Positions 24,134 through 34,056 of a stretch of DNA of 55,104 nt are shown here, in pieces (positions within the stretch are counted from its first letter, which is position 1; each line of letters opens with the position of its first letter). The DNA lies in NCBI GenBank assembly GCA_944380775.1, contig CALWIP010000030.1, positions 1 to 55,104 of the forward strand, given 5' to 3'. Position numbers and translations under genes: made by a program. Origin of the DNA: an uncultured Clostridia bacterium. Lineage in GTDB: Bacteria > Bacillota > Clostridia > Oscillospirales > Acutalibacteraceae. The notes beneath the pieces are model-generated. The model made no database searches. It saw only the letters and a list, made by a program, of their open reading frames with translations, and was not told the origin of the DNA.

Positions 24134-25341
24134 AGCGTTCCCCCCCTTTCCAGCAGGACGCGCTCGACCTGCGCGCCCACAAAAAGGACTTCCCGCACGC
24201 CGCGCGCCCGCGCGTAAACGAGCGCTTCCTCCCGCGTGTCGAAAACAGAGTGTTCGCAGCGGTGGCCCTGCGCGCGCAGCGACGAAAGCTCTGCGAACCC
24301 TTCCTTCTCAAAACCTTCGCAGCTGTGCACCAGCACCTCCGGCGCGGGCGGCGCGCTGACTTTTTGCAGCGAGAGCAGCCGCCGCGCGAGGGCGTCCACC
24401 TGCACGGCAAAGCCGACGGCCGGCATCGGCGCGCCAAACAGGCCGAGCAGATGGTCGTACCGGCCGCCGAGCAGCACCGCGTCGCCGTAGTCCTCCATGT
24501 AGGCGCTGAACACCACGCCGGTGTAGTAATCGTTGCGCTGCACCAGGCCGAGGTCCAACATGACGCTGTCCCCAAAGCCCAAGCTTCCGAGCGTCTCGTA
24601 GAGGTCCTGCAAATAGGCGAGGATGCCCACGGTTTGCTCCCCCACACAGAGGGAGCGGGCTTCTTCCAGGACCTCTTCCCCGCCGAACAGGCGCGGCAGG
24701 CGGCGCATGGCCGCAACCGCCGGCCCGCCGCCGAGCGTATCCAGCAGCGCGTCGAGCGCCGGGTAATTCTTCGCTTCGATAAAACGGCGGATGTCCTCCC
24801 GCTGGCTTTCGTTCACCGGGAGCTGCCCGGCCAGCGCGCGGAAAAAGCCCGCGTGGCCAATCTCCAGCCGGAACCCCGGCAAGCACGCGCGCAGCGCCTC
24901 CACCGCAGTGACAAGCGCCTCTAGGTCGGCGCGCCGCCCGCCCGCGCCGATGAGCTCAATGCCCGTTTGCACGCTCTCGTCGCTGCGCCCCGTGAGGTTT
25001 GGGTTGCTGCGGTACACCGGCTGGGTGTAGTAGAGCCGCACCGGCTTGGGCAGGTTTTGCAGCCGTGTCGCCGTCAGGCGCGCAATGGGCAGCGTGGCGT
25101 CCGGCCGTACGACGATCAACCGGCCGCGGCGGTCCGTAAGCTTATACATTTCCTCCTGGCTGATACCGGAGGATTCAGGGTCGAACACGTCGTAAAATTC
25201 CAAGCCTGGGGTCACGACTTCCTTAAACCCGTGCGAAGAAAAGACCTCCGCCAGCGCGCGTTCCACTGTGCGGCGCGCCTGGCATTCCTCGAAAAGAAGA
25301 TCCCTGGTCCCCTCCGGGGTGATCTTTCGGTATGTTTTCAA
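24130..25341 (-). CDS. hisZ: ATP phosphoribosyltransferase regulatory subunit
   Basis: The 403-residue class II HisRS-like protein has ITPEGTRDLLFEEC, PGLEFYDVF, RLIVVRPDATLPIARL and LLGGRYDHLLG. The C-terminal anticodon-like domain is retained in part, so a true histidyl-tRNA synthetase was considered; location ahead of short-form hisG favours HisZ. The start is TTG at 25341 with GGGAGGTG upstream. It is the first gene of hisZGDCBAIE. Confidence 0.92.
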   Translation of the reverse strand: MKTYRKITPEGTRDLLFEECQARRTVERALAEVFSSHGFKEVVTPGLEFYDVFDPESSGISQEEMYKLTDRRGRLIVVRPDATLPIARLTATRLQNLPKPVRLYYTQPVYRSNPNLTGRSDESVQTGIELIGAGGRRADLEALVTAVEALRACLPGFRLEIGHAGFFRALAGQLPVNESQREDIRRFIEAKNYPALDALLDTLGGGPAVAAMRRLPRLFGGEEVLEEARSLCVGEQTVGILAYLQDLYETLGSLGFGDSVMLDLGLVQRNDYYTGVVFSAYMEDYGDAVLLGGRYDHLLGLFGAPMPAVGFAVQVDALARRLLSLQKVSAPPAPEVLVHSCEGFEKEGFAELSSLRAQGHRCEHSVFDTREEALVYARARGVREVLFVGAQVERVLLERGGTL

Positions 25342-25472
25342 ATTGGTGCGGCACCTCCCGCTTTATCATGCTATCACCCTACCACGCCTGCGCGCGCCGG
25401 CCGTCCCCGCCCCTCCGGCCGGGCCGGCCGGGCGGTGTGGCTCGAACGCCCGCATCGCGGAAATTCCCTGTT

Positions 25473-25502
25473 ATTTTAGCATAAAAAAATCTTCCCTGTC
25501 AA
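25473..25502 (-). promoter_or_regulatory. Promoter of the his operon
   Basis: On the minus strand a perfect TTGACA (complement of 25497-25502), an 18-bp spacer and TAAAAT (complement of 25473-25478). The roughly 125-nt leader to hisZ is very GC-rich and can fold (GCCCGGCCGG repeats), but it holds no histidine-codon peptide or T-box that I can see. Confidence 0.75.
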
Positions 25503-25513
25503 CGCGGCCGCAT

Positions 25514-28500
25514 TCACGCAAACAGCGTCATCTGGCTGCTCTCCGGCAAGCCGTCCAGCGCGCCGGCCGCCTGGAGGCCCTCCATGACGGCCTTGGTTAC
25601 TTTGGCGCGCGCCTGCAGGTCCTCGCGCGAGAGGAACGGACCGCCCGTCTCCCGCGCAGCGGCCAGGCTGTGGGCGGCCGCTTCGCCCACGCCGGCAATC
25701 GACGCGAACGGCAGGCGGAGCTTGCCGTCTTCCACGAGGTATTTGCGCGCGTCGGAACGATAGACGTCGATGGGCAGCACCTCGATGCCGCGTGCGAGCA
25801 TCTCGTTGACAATTTGCAGCGTGCCGTAGGCCGCCTCCTCCTTGACGGAAGCCTCCTTGCCCTTTGCGGCGATCTCCGCCATGCGGCGGCGCACCGCCTC
25901 GCGGCCTTTGACGACGGTCGCGCCGTCAAAATCTTCGCCGCGCACCGTAAAATACGCCGCATAATATTCCACCGGGCGGTGAACCTTGTACCAGCCCAGC
26001 CGCAGGGTGGAGATCATGTAGGCGGCGGCATGCGCCTTGGGGAACATGTATTTGATCTTCAGGCAGGAGTCGATGTACCACTGCGGCACGCCGTGCTCCT
26101 TCATCGCCTGGATATGCTCCTCCGTGAGCAGTTTTTTCGCCTTGCCCTTGCGGACGATTTCCATGATTTTGAACGCCATCTTCGGCTCAAGGCCCTTTTG
26201 CAGCAAATAGGTCATGATGCTGTCGCGCGTCCCGATGACCTCTGAGATGGTGCAGGTCCCCTGCTTGATGAGGTCCTGCGCGTTCCCCAGCCAAACGTCC
26301 GTGCCGTGCGAAAGGCCGGAGACCTGCAAAAGGTCCGAGAACGTCTTTGGCTGGCAGTCAATGAGCATTTGCCGCACGAAGCTGGTGCCCACCTCAGGCA
26401 GAGAAAACGTGCCGGTTTGCGAGTCAATGTCCTCCGGCTTGACGCCGAGCGCTTTGGTAGAGGTAAAGAGCGACATCACCTCGGGGTCGCTCATCGAAAC
26501 CTTCATCACCGGGATGCCGGTGTAATCCTCCAGGTACCGGTAGATGGACGGCACATCGTGGCCAAGCTCGTCGAGCTTGCAGATGGTGTCGTGGATGGAA
26601 TGGAAGTCAAAATGCGTGGTGATATTGTCGGAATTCTGGTCGTTCGCCGGGTGCTGCACGGGGCAGAAGTCGTAAATCTCCATGCCGCGCGGCACCACAA
26701 CCATGCCGCCCGGGTGCTGGCCGGTGGTGCGCTTGACGCCGGTGCAGCCCAGCGCCAGGCGCTGCTCCTCCGCACGGTGCAGCACGATGCCGCGCTCTTC
26801 CGCATATTTTTTGACAAAGCCGAGCGCCGTCTTGTCCGCCACGGTGGCGATGGTGCCGGCCTTAAACACGTTATCCTTGCCAAAGAGCGTCTCCGTGTAG
26901 CGGTGCGCCGAGCTCTGGTATTCGCCGGAAAAATTCAGGTCGATATCCGGCGTCTTGTCCCCGTCGAAGCCGAGGAAGGTTTCAAACGGGATGGTGTGCC
27001 CGTCGCGGTCGTATTCCGCGCCGCAGACCGGGCAGTTTTTCGGCGGCAGGTCGAAGCCGGAGTCATAGCTGCCGTCTTCAAAGAATTCGCTATGCTTGCA
27101 GTTGGGACAGACATAGTGCGGGCAAAGCGGGTTGACTTCCGAAATGCCAGACATGCTCGCCACGAACGACGAGCCGACAGAACCGCGCGAGCCGACCAAA
27201 TAGCCGTGCGCCTCGGAGTCCGCCACCAGCTTCTGCGCCGTCATGTACAAAACGGAAAAACCGTGTTTGTTGATGGATTCCAACTCCCTCTCGAGGCGCT
27301 TTTGCACCACCTCCGGCAGCGGGTCCCCGTACCGCTCCTTGGCGCGCTGCCAGCAGATGGAATTGAGCTGTTCCTCCGCGCCGTCGATGAACGGCGGGAA
27401 CACGCCCGGCGGAATGGGGCTTACATCCTCCACGAGGTTTGCAATGCGGTTTGTGTTCGTCACCACCACTTCATACGCGCGGTCCCTGCCGAGGTAGGCG
27501 AATTCTTCGAGCATTTCCTCCGTGGTGCGCATATACAGCGGCGCCTGGTTGTCCGAATCAGAAAACCCCTGCGCGGCCATGAGCACCTTGCGGTAATCGG
27601 CGTCCTTCGGGTCCCGGAAGTGCACATCGCAAGTGGCGACGACGGGCAAGCCGAGCTCGTCGCCCAGTTTCAGGATGGTCCGGTTGATATCCCGCAGCTT
27701 TTCGTCGTTCTCCACCCTGCCGTCGCGCACGAGGAATTCGTTGTTGCCAAGCGGCTGGATTTCCAGATAATCGTAAAACGACGCAATCTCCTTGAGCGTG
27801 CCCCACGGTTTGCCGTCGAGGATGGCACGGAACAATTCGCCCGCCTCGCACGCGCTGCCGAGGAGGAGCCCTTCGCGGTGCTTGACCAATTCGCTGCGCG
27901 GGATGCGCGGCCGCTTATAAAAATATTTCAAATGCGCCAGCGAGATCAATTTATACAGATTTTTCAGGCCGGCCTTATTTTTCACCAAAATGATCTGGTG
28001 GAACGGCGGGATCTTTTTCGGGTCCGCGCCCGCCAGATGGGTGTTGATCTGCTTGACGGTCTGCGCGCCGGTATCCTCCCGCAGGCGCGCGGCGAGCGCA
28101 AGGAAGATCTTTGCCAAAACCGTGGCGTCGTCCGACGCGCGGTGGTGCTGGAACGGGTCCAGCTTCAAATATTTAGCGACGGTGTCCAGCTTGCAGTTTT
28201 TGATGCCCGCCAGCATGGCGCGGCACATGGGCACTGTGTCAATGTAGGCGTTTTCGAACGAAAGGCCGTGCCGCTGCGCCGCCGCGCGCAGGAACGAGGT
28301 GTCAAAACTTGCATTGTGCGCAAGAAGCACGGCGTCCCCGCCGCAGAACGTGAGGAAGCGGGATACCGCCTCTTCCTCCTTTGGCTGCCCCGCGACCATC
28401 TCATCCGTGATGCCGGTGAGTTTCACGATTTTTTCCGGGATTGGCCGCTCGGGGTCCACCAGCAGGTCGAAGCTCTCGGCAATCTTGCCGCCGCGGATGC

Positions 28501-29857
28501 GCACCGCGCCAATCTCCGTAATGCGGTCCTTTTGCGGACTCAGGCCGGTGGTCTCCAGGTCAAACGCGACGAATTCGCCGTCCAGCGGCATGTCCGTTTC
28601 CCCCGTCACGGCGGACACCAGGTCGTTGACAAAATAGGCTTCCACGCCATAGATGACTTTCATTTCCCCGCCCTTTGAGCGGATGGCGTTCGCTGCGTTC
28701 ATCGCGTCTGGGAACGCCTGCGCCACGCCATGGTCCGTGATGGCGACGGCGGGCTGGCCCCACTCGTAAGCGCGCTGGATCAGATCTGCGGCCGGCGTCA
28801 TGCCGTCCATGCTGGACATGGAGGTGTGCAGGTGCAGCTCGACGCGCTTGGTTTCAGCGTTGTCCGTCACCTTGCACTGCTCCACTTGGGCGATGCTGCG
28901 CGGGCGCAGGACGACCTCGTGGTCGTATTTATCGTAGCTGACCTCGCCGCGCACCAAAATGGACATCCCGTTTTTCAGTGTGTCGAGGCCTTTGCATTGG
29001 TTCGCATCCTCAATTACCTTCAGGCTCATGGACCCGGTGTAATCGGTGATGTTCACCGAATAGATCTTTTTACTCTGGTCTCGCGTCAATTTCTGTTCCA
29101 CACTGAAGATCTCGCCCCAGATGGTCACGCTGCCGCTGTCCGGCGCGACGTGCGCAATGGGCATGGGCTTCGCTTTGCCAGAGCGGCCGTAGAGGTCCCT
29201 GGCCGTCTCCGGCAGGATGGAGGGCAGCAGCGTCTCCCCGCTGCGCACATGGATTTCCGCCTCCTTCGCCTTTTTCGGCGCCACCGACGCCTCATACCGC
29301 TCGACCTCTTCTACCACGGCGGCGCGCCGTGCCTTTTCTTCTTCGTGCTGGCGGCGCTCCTCGTACTCCGGCGCTTTTGAATCGATGTCGGTCTTCCCTT
29401 CGAACGCCACCGGGTAAGAGAGGCCGAACTCTTCCTCCACCAGGCGGGAAAGCGCGCGGTCCACATGGCGCGAGCGGAGCAGCTCCGCCGCGCCGTGCTG
29501 TAGGCAGACCAGCAGTTTGCCGTCTTCCACACGCGCGGTAGAGTCCTTCAGGCTACCGTTCAAGCTGGCGTCCCGCCGCTTGAGTTCTTGCACCAGGCCG
29601 GGGTAGCAGGCGGGCGAAAACCCCTCCCGCGGGAAGCGCGGCCGGATCTGCACCCGGCGCGCCTGCAGCGGGGCGGCCAGCTTTTCTTCTAAAGCAAAAA
29701 GCAGGCTGCGCTCCACATAATCCGGAAACGCCGCCTGAATGTGCAGGACGCGGTCCTGCCGGTCAATTTCCAGCGAGAGCAGCTCCGCCGCGGCTACCGG
29801 TTCCGGAAGCTGCCCCGCCTCGAAATAGGGCTGAAATATCGCTGCAAACGTCTGCAA
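25514..29857 (-). CDS. polC: DNA polymerase III alpha subunit, Gram-positive type PolC
   Basis: The 1447-residue replicase has, in order: N-terminal and OB-fold domains (about 1-330), a PHP domain (VELHLHTSMSSMDGMTPAAD, AITDHGVAQAFPDA) interrupted by a DEDD proofreading exonuclease (FVAFDLETTGLSPQKD), then the polymerase with YLVGSRGSVGSS, a zinc finger (CPNCKHSEF and NCPVCGAEY), the catalytic PDIDLNFSGEY and GTIATVADKTALGF. The start is TTG at 29857 behind GGAGG; the nearby ATG is out of frame. It is the last gene of the pyrH-to-polC block; the his operon follows with its own promoter. Confidence 0.96.
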   Translation of the reverse strand: MQTFAAIFQPYFEAGQLPEPVAAAELLSLEIDRQDRVLHIQAAFPDYVERSLLFALEEKLAAPLQARRVQIRPRFPREGFSPACYPGLVQELKRRDASLNGSLKDSTARVEDGKLLVCLQHGAAELLRSRHVDRALSRLVEEEFGLSYPVAFEGKTDIDSKAPEYEERRQHEEEKARRAAVVEEVERYEASVAPKKAKEAEIHVRSGETLLPSILPETARDLYGRSGKAKPMPIAHVAPDSGSVTIWGEIFSVEQKLTRDQSKKIYSVNITDYTGSMSLKVIEDANQCKGLDTLKNGMSILVRGEVSYDKYDHEVVLRPRSIAQVEQCKVTDNAETKRVELHLHTSMSSMDGMTPAADLIQRAYEWGQPAVAITDHGVAQAFPDAMNAANAIRSKGGEMKVIYGVEAYFVNDLVSAVTGETDMPLDGEFVAFDLETTGLSPQKDRITEIGAVRIRGGKIAESFDLLVDPERPIPEKIVKLTGITDEMVAGQPKEEEAVSRFLTFCGGDAVLLAHNASFDTSFLRAAAQRHGLSFENAYIDTVPMCRAMLAGIKNCKLDTVAKYLKLDPFQHHRASDDATVLAKIFLALAARLREDTGAQTVKQINTHLAGADPKKIPPFHQIILVKNKAGLKNLYKLISLAHLKYFYKRPRIPRSELVKHREGLLLGSACEAGELFRAILDGKPWGTLKEIASFYDYLEIQPLGNNEFLVRDGRVENDEKLRDINRTILKLGDELGLPVVATCDVHFRDPKDADYRKVLMAAQGFSDSDNQAPLYMRTTEEMLEEFAYLGRDRAYEVVVTNTNRIANLVEDVSPIPPGVFPPFIDGAEEQLNSICWQRAKERYGDPLPEVVQKRLERELESINKHGFSVLYMTAQKLVADSEAHGYLVGSRGSVGSSFVASMSGISEVNPLCPHYVCPNCKHSEFFEDGSYDSGFDLPPKNCPVCGAEYDRDGHTIPFETFLGFDGDKTPDIDLNFSGEYQSSAHRYTETLFGKDNVFKAGTIATVADKTALGFVKKYAEERGIVLHRAEEQRLALGCTGVKRTTGQHPGGMVVVPRGMEIYDFCPVQHPANDQNSDNITTHFDFHSIHDTICKLDELGHDVPSIYRYLEDYTGIPVMKVSMSDPEVMSLFTSTKALGVKPEDIDSQTGTFSLPEVGTSFVRQMLIDCQPKTFSDLLQVSGLSHGTDVWLGNAQDLIKQGTCTISEVIGTRDSIMTYLLQKGLEPKMAFKIMEIVRKGKAKKLLTEEHIQAMKEHGVPQWYIDSCLKIKYMFPKAHAAAYMISTLRLGWYKVHRPVEYYAAYFTVRGEDFDGATVVKGREAVRRRMAEIAAKGKEASVKEEAAYGTLQIVNEMLARGIEVLPIDVYRSDARKYLVEDGKLRLPFASIAGVGEAAAHSLAAARETGGPFLSREDLQARAKVTKAVMEGLQAAGALDGLPESSQMTLFA

Positions 29858-29880
29858 TCTCCATTCCTCCGTCCCGCGCC

Positions 29881-30930
29881 TTACATGCGCGCGATCTCTT
29901 CCAGCAGGCAGGAGAGAAGCGCCTCCTCCGGCACTTTTTTCACAATCTCTCCCTTTTTGAACAGCAGGCCCACGCCGTCGCCTCCCGCAATGCCGATATC
30001 CGCCTCGCGGGCTTCGCCCGGCCCGTTGACGGCGCACCCCATGACGGCCACCTTCAGCGGTTTACGGCAGCCCGCCAGCGCGCGCTCCACCTGCCCGGCC
30101 AGGCCGATAAGGTCGATCTTCGTGCGCCCGCACGTCGGGCAGGAAATCAGCTCCGGCGTACCGCCGCGCAGGTCCAGCGCTTTGAGGATGTCAAACCCGG
30201 CCGCCACCTCGCGCGTGGGGTCTGCCGTAAGCGAAACGCGGATGGTGTCGCCGATGCCGCGCTGCAAAAGCGAGCCGATGCCGATGGCGGATTTGACAAG
30301 GCCCATGCGCTCCGTTCCGGCCTCCGTGACGCCGAGGTGCAGCGGGTAATCGCAGCGCGCGGCCGCGAGCTCGTAAGCCCGGATCATCGTGTCCACCCGC
30401 GACGATTTGATGGACAGCACGATGTCGGAAAACCCGCATTCCTCGAGGAGCGACGCGTGGTAGAGCGCGCTCTCGCAGAGCGCTTCCGGCGTAGGGCCGC
30501 CGTATTTGCGCAGCAGCTCCTTTTCGAGGGAACCGGAATTGACGCCGATGCGGATGGGGACGCCCCTTTCCCGGCAGGCGGCGGCGACGGCGCGGACGCG
30601 TTCCTTCGAGCCGATGTTCCCCGGGTTGATGCGGATTTTATCCACACCGGCCTCCACTGCGGCGAGAGCCAGGCGGTAATCAAAATGGATGTCGGCAACC
30701 AGAGGTAAGCCGGCCGCCTGTTTGACCGCCGGGATCAACCGCACCGCATCGCGGTCCGGGATGGCGGCGCGCAGAATCTCGCAGCCCGCCTCCTTCAGCG
30801 CAAGCGCCTGGCGGACGTTCCCCTCCACGTCCGCCGCGGGGACGTTCAGCATCGACTGCACCGTCACCGGCGCGCCGCCGCCGATGGCCACGCCCCCGGC
30901 AAAAACCTGTTTGGACTTCCTTTTTTCCAC
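29881..30930 (-). CDS. ispG: 4-hydroxy-3-methylbut-2-en-1-yl diphosphate synthase
   Basis: The 349-residue iron-sulfur enzyme of the MEP isoprenoid pathway has GGGAPVTVQSML, DIHFDYRLAL, the RINPGNIG loop, and the [4Fe-4S] ligands in ISCPTCGRT and VMGCAVNGPGEAREADIG. The start is GTG at 30930 with GGGGGA upstream, two bases after the rseP stop. It acts in the same pathway as dxr two genes upstream. Confidence 0.95.
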   Translation of the reverse strand: MEKRKSKQVFAGGVAIGGGAPVTVQSMLNVPAADVEGNVRQALALKEAGCEILRAAIPDRDAVRLIPAVKQAAGLPLVADIHFDYRLALAAVEAGVDKIRINPGNIGSKERVRAVAAACRERGVPIRIGVNSGSLEKELLRKYGGPTPEALCESALYHASLLEECGFSDIVLSIKSSRVDTMIRAYELAAARCDYPLHLGVTEAGTERMGLVKSAIGIGSLLQRGIGDTIRVSLTADPTREVAAGFDILKALDLRGGTPELISCPTCGRTKIDLIGLAGQVERALAGCRKPLKVAVMGCAVNGPGEAREADIGIAGGDGVGLLFKKGEIVKKVPEEALLSCLLEEIARM

Positions 30931-30932
30931 TG

Positions 30933-32033
30933 TTATCCCCCTGTTCCGCCGGAAAAGAGCCGCAGGATGTCGCTGAAGGTCACGGCGACCATCAACCCGA
31001 TGATCAGCGCAAAGCCGGCCGCGTGGACCCATCCCTCATACTTCGGGTTGACCGGCTTGCGCCGGATCCCTTCGAGAATCAAGAAAACCAACCGCCCGCC
31101 GTCCAGCGCCGGCAGCGGCAACAGGTTGACAATGCCCAAATTGACCACAATGACAATCATAATGGAAAGGATGTTGTTCAGCGCCGTCAAAAAACCGGTC
31201 TGCAGGCCGATGGACGCCACCTGTGAGAGCGCGTTCGCCGCGCCCACCGGGCCGGAGAGGTCTCGGAATCCGTACTGCCCCGTGACAAGCCCCACCAAGC
31301 TGGACCACACCAGCCGCACAACGGACACCGTTTCGGTGCAGGCGCGCCCGAGCAGCGTGCCGAGGTTTTTCTCCACCGGCGCGACGTAAAAATCAAAGAC
31401 GATGACTTCTCCCCCGGCGCTTTCCTTCGTGGTGAGCCGCACGTCCTGAAATTCCAGCTTTTGCCCGTCCCGCACGACGGTGATGTCGACCGACTCCGGG
31501 TCCGCCGTGGCCATTGCGTAAGAAAAATCGCGGTCGACATACGTCCGGTAGCCGTTGACCGAATAAAATTGGTCGCCCACCTGCAGGCCGGCGGCCTCAA
31601 ACGCGGAATTTTCTGTGAATTGCGCAATGGTTGTCGAAGTGAAAACCGGCTCCTGCGCCAGCACCACAATCATCAGCACGATGCCGGTGAGCACGTTCAT
31701 CACCGCCCCGGCCGAAACGACGAGGATCCGCTTCCACACGGGCTTGTTGCCGAATGCGGCGCTGTCCTCGCTTTCGCTGTCTTCGCCTTCCATCGCGCAA
31801 AATCCCCCGATTGGGAACAGGCGCAGCGTGTACTGCGTCTCGCTGTTTTTCGGGCGGAATTTGAAAACCGCCGGCCCCATGCCCACGGCAAATTCGTTGA
31901 CGCGGATCCCGGCCCATTTCGCGGTGATGAAATGGCCGAATTCATGCACAAATACGATCAGGCCGAACAGCAGCACAGCAATTACCGCCAGCGCGGCGTT
32001 TTGCAGCGCTGCAAACACTGCCTCTTGATTCAT
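30933..32033 (-). CDS. rseP: Site-2 (RIP) metalloprotease RseP
   Basis: The 366-residue membrane protease carries the zinc motif HEFGH at 30-34, a central PDZ domain (about 130-210), the second active-site motif NLLPLPALDGGR and about four membrane helices. It cleaves anti-sigma factors and remnant signal peptides within the membrane. The second of two close ATGs (32033) is chosen; it overlaps the dxr stop as ATGA and has GAGAGGG upstream. Confidence 0.94.
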   Translation of the reverse strand: MNQEAVFAALQNAALAVIAVLLFGLIVFVHEFGHFITAKWAGIRVNEFAVGMGPAVFKFRPKNSETQYTLRLFPIGGFCAMEGEDSESEDSAAFGNKPVWKRILVVSAGAVMNVLTGIVLMIVVLAQEPVFTSTTIAQFTENSAFEAAGLQVGDQFYSVNGYRTYVDRDFSYAMATADPESVDITVVRDGQKLEFQDVRLTTKESAGGEVIVFDFYVAPVEKNLGTLLGRACTETVSVVRLVWSSLVGLVTGQYGFRDLSGPVGAANALSQVASIGLQTGFLTALNNILSIMIVIVVNLGIVNLLPLPALDGGRLVFLILEGIRRKPVNPKYEGWVHAAGFALIIGLMVAVTFSDILRLFSGGTGG

Positions 32034-33199
32034 TGACATCCCTCTCTGGTCAGCGCCTGTTCGCGCACAAAGGCGCGCGCGGCGCGGTCTGCTTCTAAGA
32101 TCTGTTCTACGGTGGGTTCCCCCTCCCCGGCGGGCTGGCGCTGGGCCGCCGCCTCGACCAATTCCCCAATGGCTAAAAACGGGAGCTTCCCCTCCAGGAA
32201 AAGAGAGACCGCCGCCTCGTTGGCGCCGTTGGCCGCCGCAGGGGCCAGGCCGCCGCGCCGCATCGCGTGTTTGCACGCGCGCAGGCAGGCGAAGGTCTCC
32301 TCGTCTGGCGCAAAAAACGTCAGGCTGCCGTAGTCCGTCAGGCGCAACGGCGCCACCGGCGAGGGGAGTCGCTCCGGGTAGGTGAGCGCGTACTGGATCG
32401 GCAGGCGCATATCCGGCACGCCAAGCTGGGCAATGACGGAATGGTCCCGGTACTCCACCATGGAGTGGACGACGCTCTCGCGGTGTACAAGGATATCAAT
32501 CCGCTCCGGCGGAATTCCAAAGAGCCACGAGGCCTCGATCAATTCCAGTCCTTTATTCATCATGGTGGCGGAATCCACCGTGATCTTCGCGCCCATTTGC
32601 CAATTCGGGTGGCGCAGCGCCTGCTCCGGCGTGACGTGTTCAAGCTCCGCGCGCGCGCGGCCAAAGAACGGCCCGCCCGACGCCGTAAGGATGAGTTTTT
32701 CCACGGCGTCCTTGCCGGGCGCGCCTTGCAGGCACTGGAAAATGGCGGAATGCTCGCTATCCACCGGGAGTACCGGCAAACCGCGCGAAGCGGCTTCCCT
32801 CATGACAAGCGCGCCGCCCGCCACGAGGGCCTCCTTATTCGCCAGCGCCAGCAGCTTGCCTGCGCGCAGCGCCGCCAGCGTGGGGTGCAGGCCCACCATA
32901 CCGACCACGGCGTTGAGCACGGCGTCCGCGCCAGGGTAAGACGCCGCCTCGCACAGGCCCTCCAGCCCCTGGACAACGCGCGTGTTCGTGTCGGCGATCG
33001 ATTTGCGCAGGCGCGCAGCCGCGCCGGCATCATACACCGCGGCGAGCTCGGGCTTCCATTCGCGGATTTGATCCTCCAGCACCGCAACGTTGTGATGCGC
33101 CGCCAGCACCGTCACCTGAAGGCCGAGCCCCCGCGCCACATCGAGCGCCTGGCGCCCGATAGAGCCGGTGGAACCCAAAAGCGCAAGCCTGTTTTCCAT
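32030..33199 (-). CDS. dxr: 1-deoxy-D-xylulose-5-phosphate reductoisomerase
   Basis: The 389-residue NADPH enzyme catalyses the committed MEP-pathway step. It opens with the nucleotide-binding LLGSTGSIGRQALDV, then LALANKEALVAGG, the substrate-binding PVDSEHSAIFQCL, ILTASGGPFFGR, MGAKITVDSATMMNKGLELI and the metal-site ANGANEAAVSLFL. Length and order are standard. Confidence 0.96.
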   Translation of the reverse strand: MENRLALLGSTGSIGRQALDVARGLGLQVTVLAAHHNVAVLEDQIREWKPELAAVYDAGAAARLRKSIADTNTRVVQGLEGLCEAASYPGADAVLNAVVGMVGLHPTLAALRAGKLLALANKEALVAGGALVMREAASRGLPVLPVDSEHSAIFQCLQGAPGKDAVEKLILTASGGPFFGRARAELEHVTPEQALRHPNWQMGAKITVDSATMMNKGLELIEASWLFGIPPERIDILVHRESVVHSMVEYRDHSVIAQLGVPDMRLPIQYALTYPERLPSPVAPLRLTDYGSLTFFAPDEETFACLRACKHAMRRGGLAPAAANGANEAAVSLFLEGKLPFLAIGELVEAAAQRQPAGEGEPTVEQILEADRAARAFVREQALTREGCQ

Positions 33200-33216
33200 G
33201 TTTCTTCCCCTTTCCG

Positions 33217-34056
33217 CTAATGCAGCACCAACGGCAAAAGCTGCACCAGGATGCAGACGAACGGCGCAGTGAACACCACGCTGTCAAAGCGGTCCAAAAT
33301 GCCGCCGTGGCCAGGGATCACCTGGCCGAAATCCTTGATATGGCAGCTCCGTTTGATGAGCGAAAAGCTCAGGTCCCCGAGGATGGAGGTCGCCGTGCCG
33401 CCAAGTCCGATGAGCGCCAGCGCGAGGTAAGAAACCTCCACTTCCCGCTGGTAATAAATGGCATGGAAGAAATAGCCGAACGCCAGCATGGCCGCGAAGT
33501 TGAGCGCAAAGCCGCCGGCGACGCCTTCCACCGTCTTTTTGGGGCTAATCTCCGGGCAAAGCTTGTGCCGCCCGAACAGCGTGCCGGCAAAAAACGCGCC
33601 GGCATCCGAAATCCATGCGGAGAAAATCGCAATAATGACGTAGAACATCCCGTGGCGGCCGCCCAGCTCTCGCAATTCCAGCAGCGTGGAGAGCGCCGTG
33701 GGGATGAGCAGCGTCATGCTGAAAACAATGCCCACCTCGCGGAACGTCGTGGTCTTGTGGTAGCGGATCAGCGCGCTGAACAGCACCACCAGGTAGGCAA
33801 AATACAAAACCTGGCGCCAGAGCGCGCCGCCCGTGACCGGCTCCTGCACAAGCGGCAGCAAAAAGGCAAATAAAAGGCTCGGCGCCGTGAGGATATAATT
33901 TTTCGCCATGCCGAGCGCGGAGATAATCTCCATGACGGCAAGCAGCGAAATGAGCGCGAGCGTCAGGTTGAGCGCCAGCGGGAACGAGTGGTTGAACAGG
34001 ACAATCGCCGCGATGAACAGAACCAACACGCCCCCAGACAACACCCGGGTCTTCAT
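33217..34056 (-). CDS. cdsA: Phosphatidate cytidylyltransferase
   Basis: The 279-residue membrane enzyme makes CDP-diacylglycerol from phosphatidate and CTP. About eight hydrophobic helices are present. The CdsA signature near the C-terminus, RSCHIKDFGQVIPGHGGILD followed by RFDSVVF, is intact. The start overlaps uppS by 4 bp. Confidence 0.94.
   Translation of the reverse strand: MKTRVLSGGVLVLFIAAIVLFNHSFPLALNLTLALISLLAVMEIISALGMAKNYILTAPSLLFAFLLPLVQEPVTGGALWRQVLYFAYLVVLFSALIRYHKTTTFREVGIVFSMTLLIPTALSTLLELRELGGRHGMFYVIIAIFSAWISDAGAFFAGTLFGRHKLCPEISPKKTVEGVAGGFALNFAAMLAFGYFFHAIYYQREVEVSYLALALIGLGGTATSILGDLSFSLIKRSCHIKDFGQVIPGHGGILDRFDSVVFTAPFVCILVQLLPLVLH

Noticed and set aside
24130-25341. 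Histidyl-tRNA synthetase instead of HisZ
   Set aside because: The gene directly precedes and overlaps short-form hisG, which needs HisZ. The class II motifs match the HisZ group about as well as HisS.
26306-28678. 790-codon plus-strand open frame
   Set aside because: It lies entirely antisense to polC, is rich in Arg/His/Val as expected from GC-rich reverse frames, and has no recognisable motifs.
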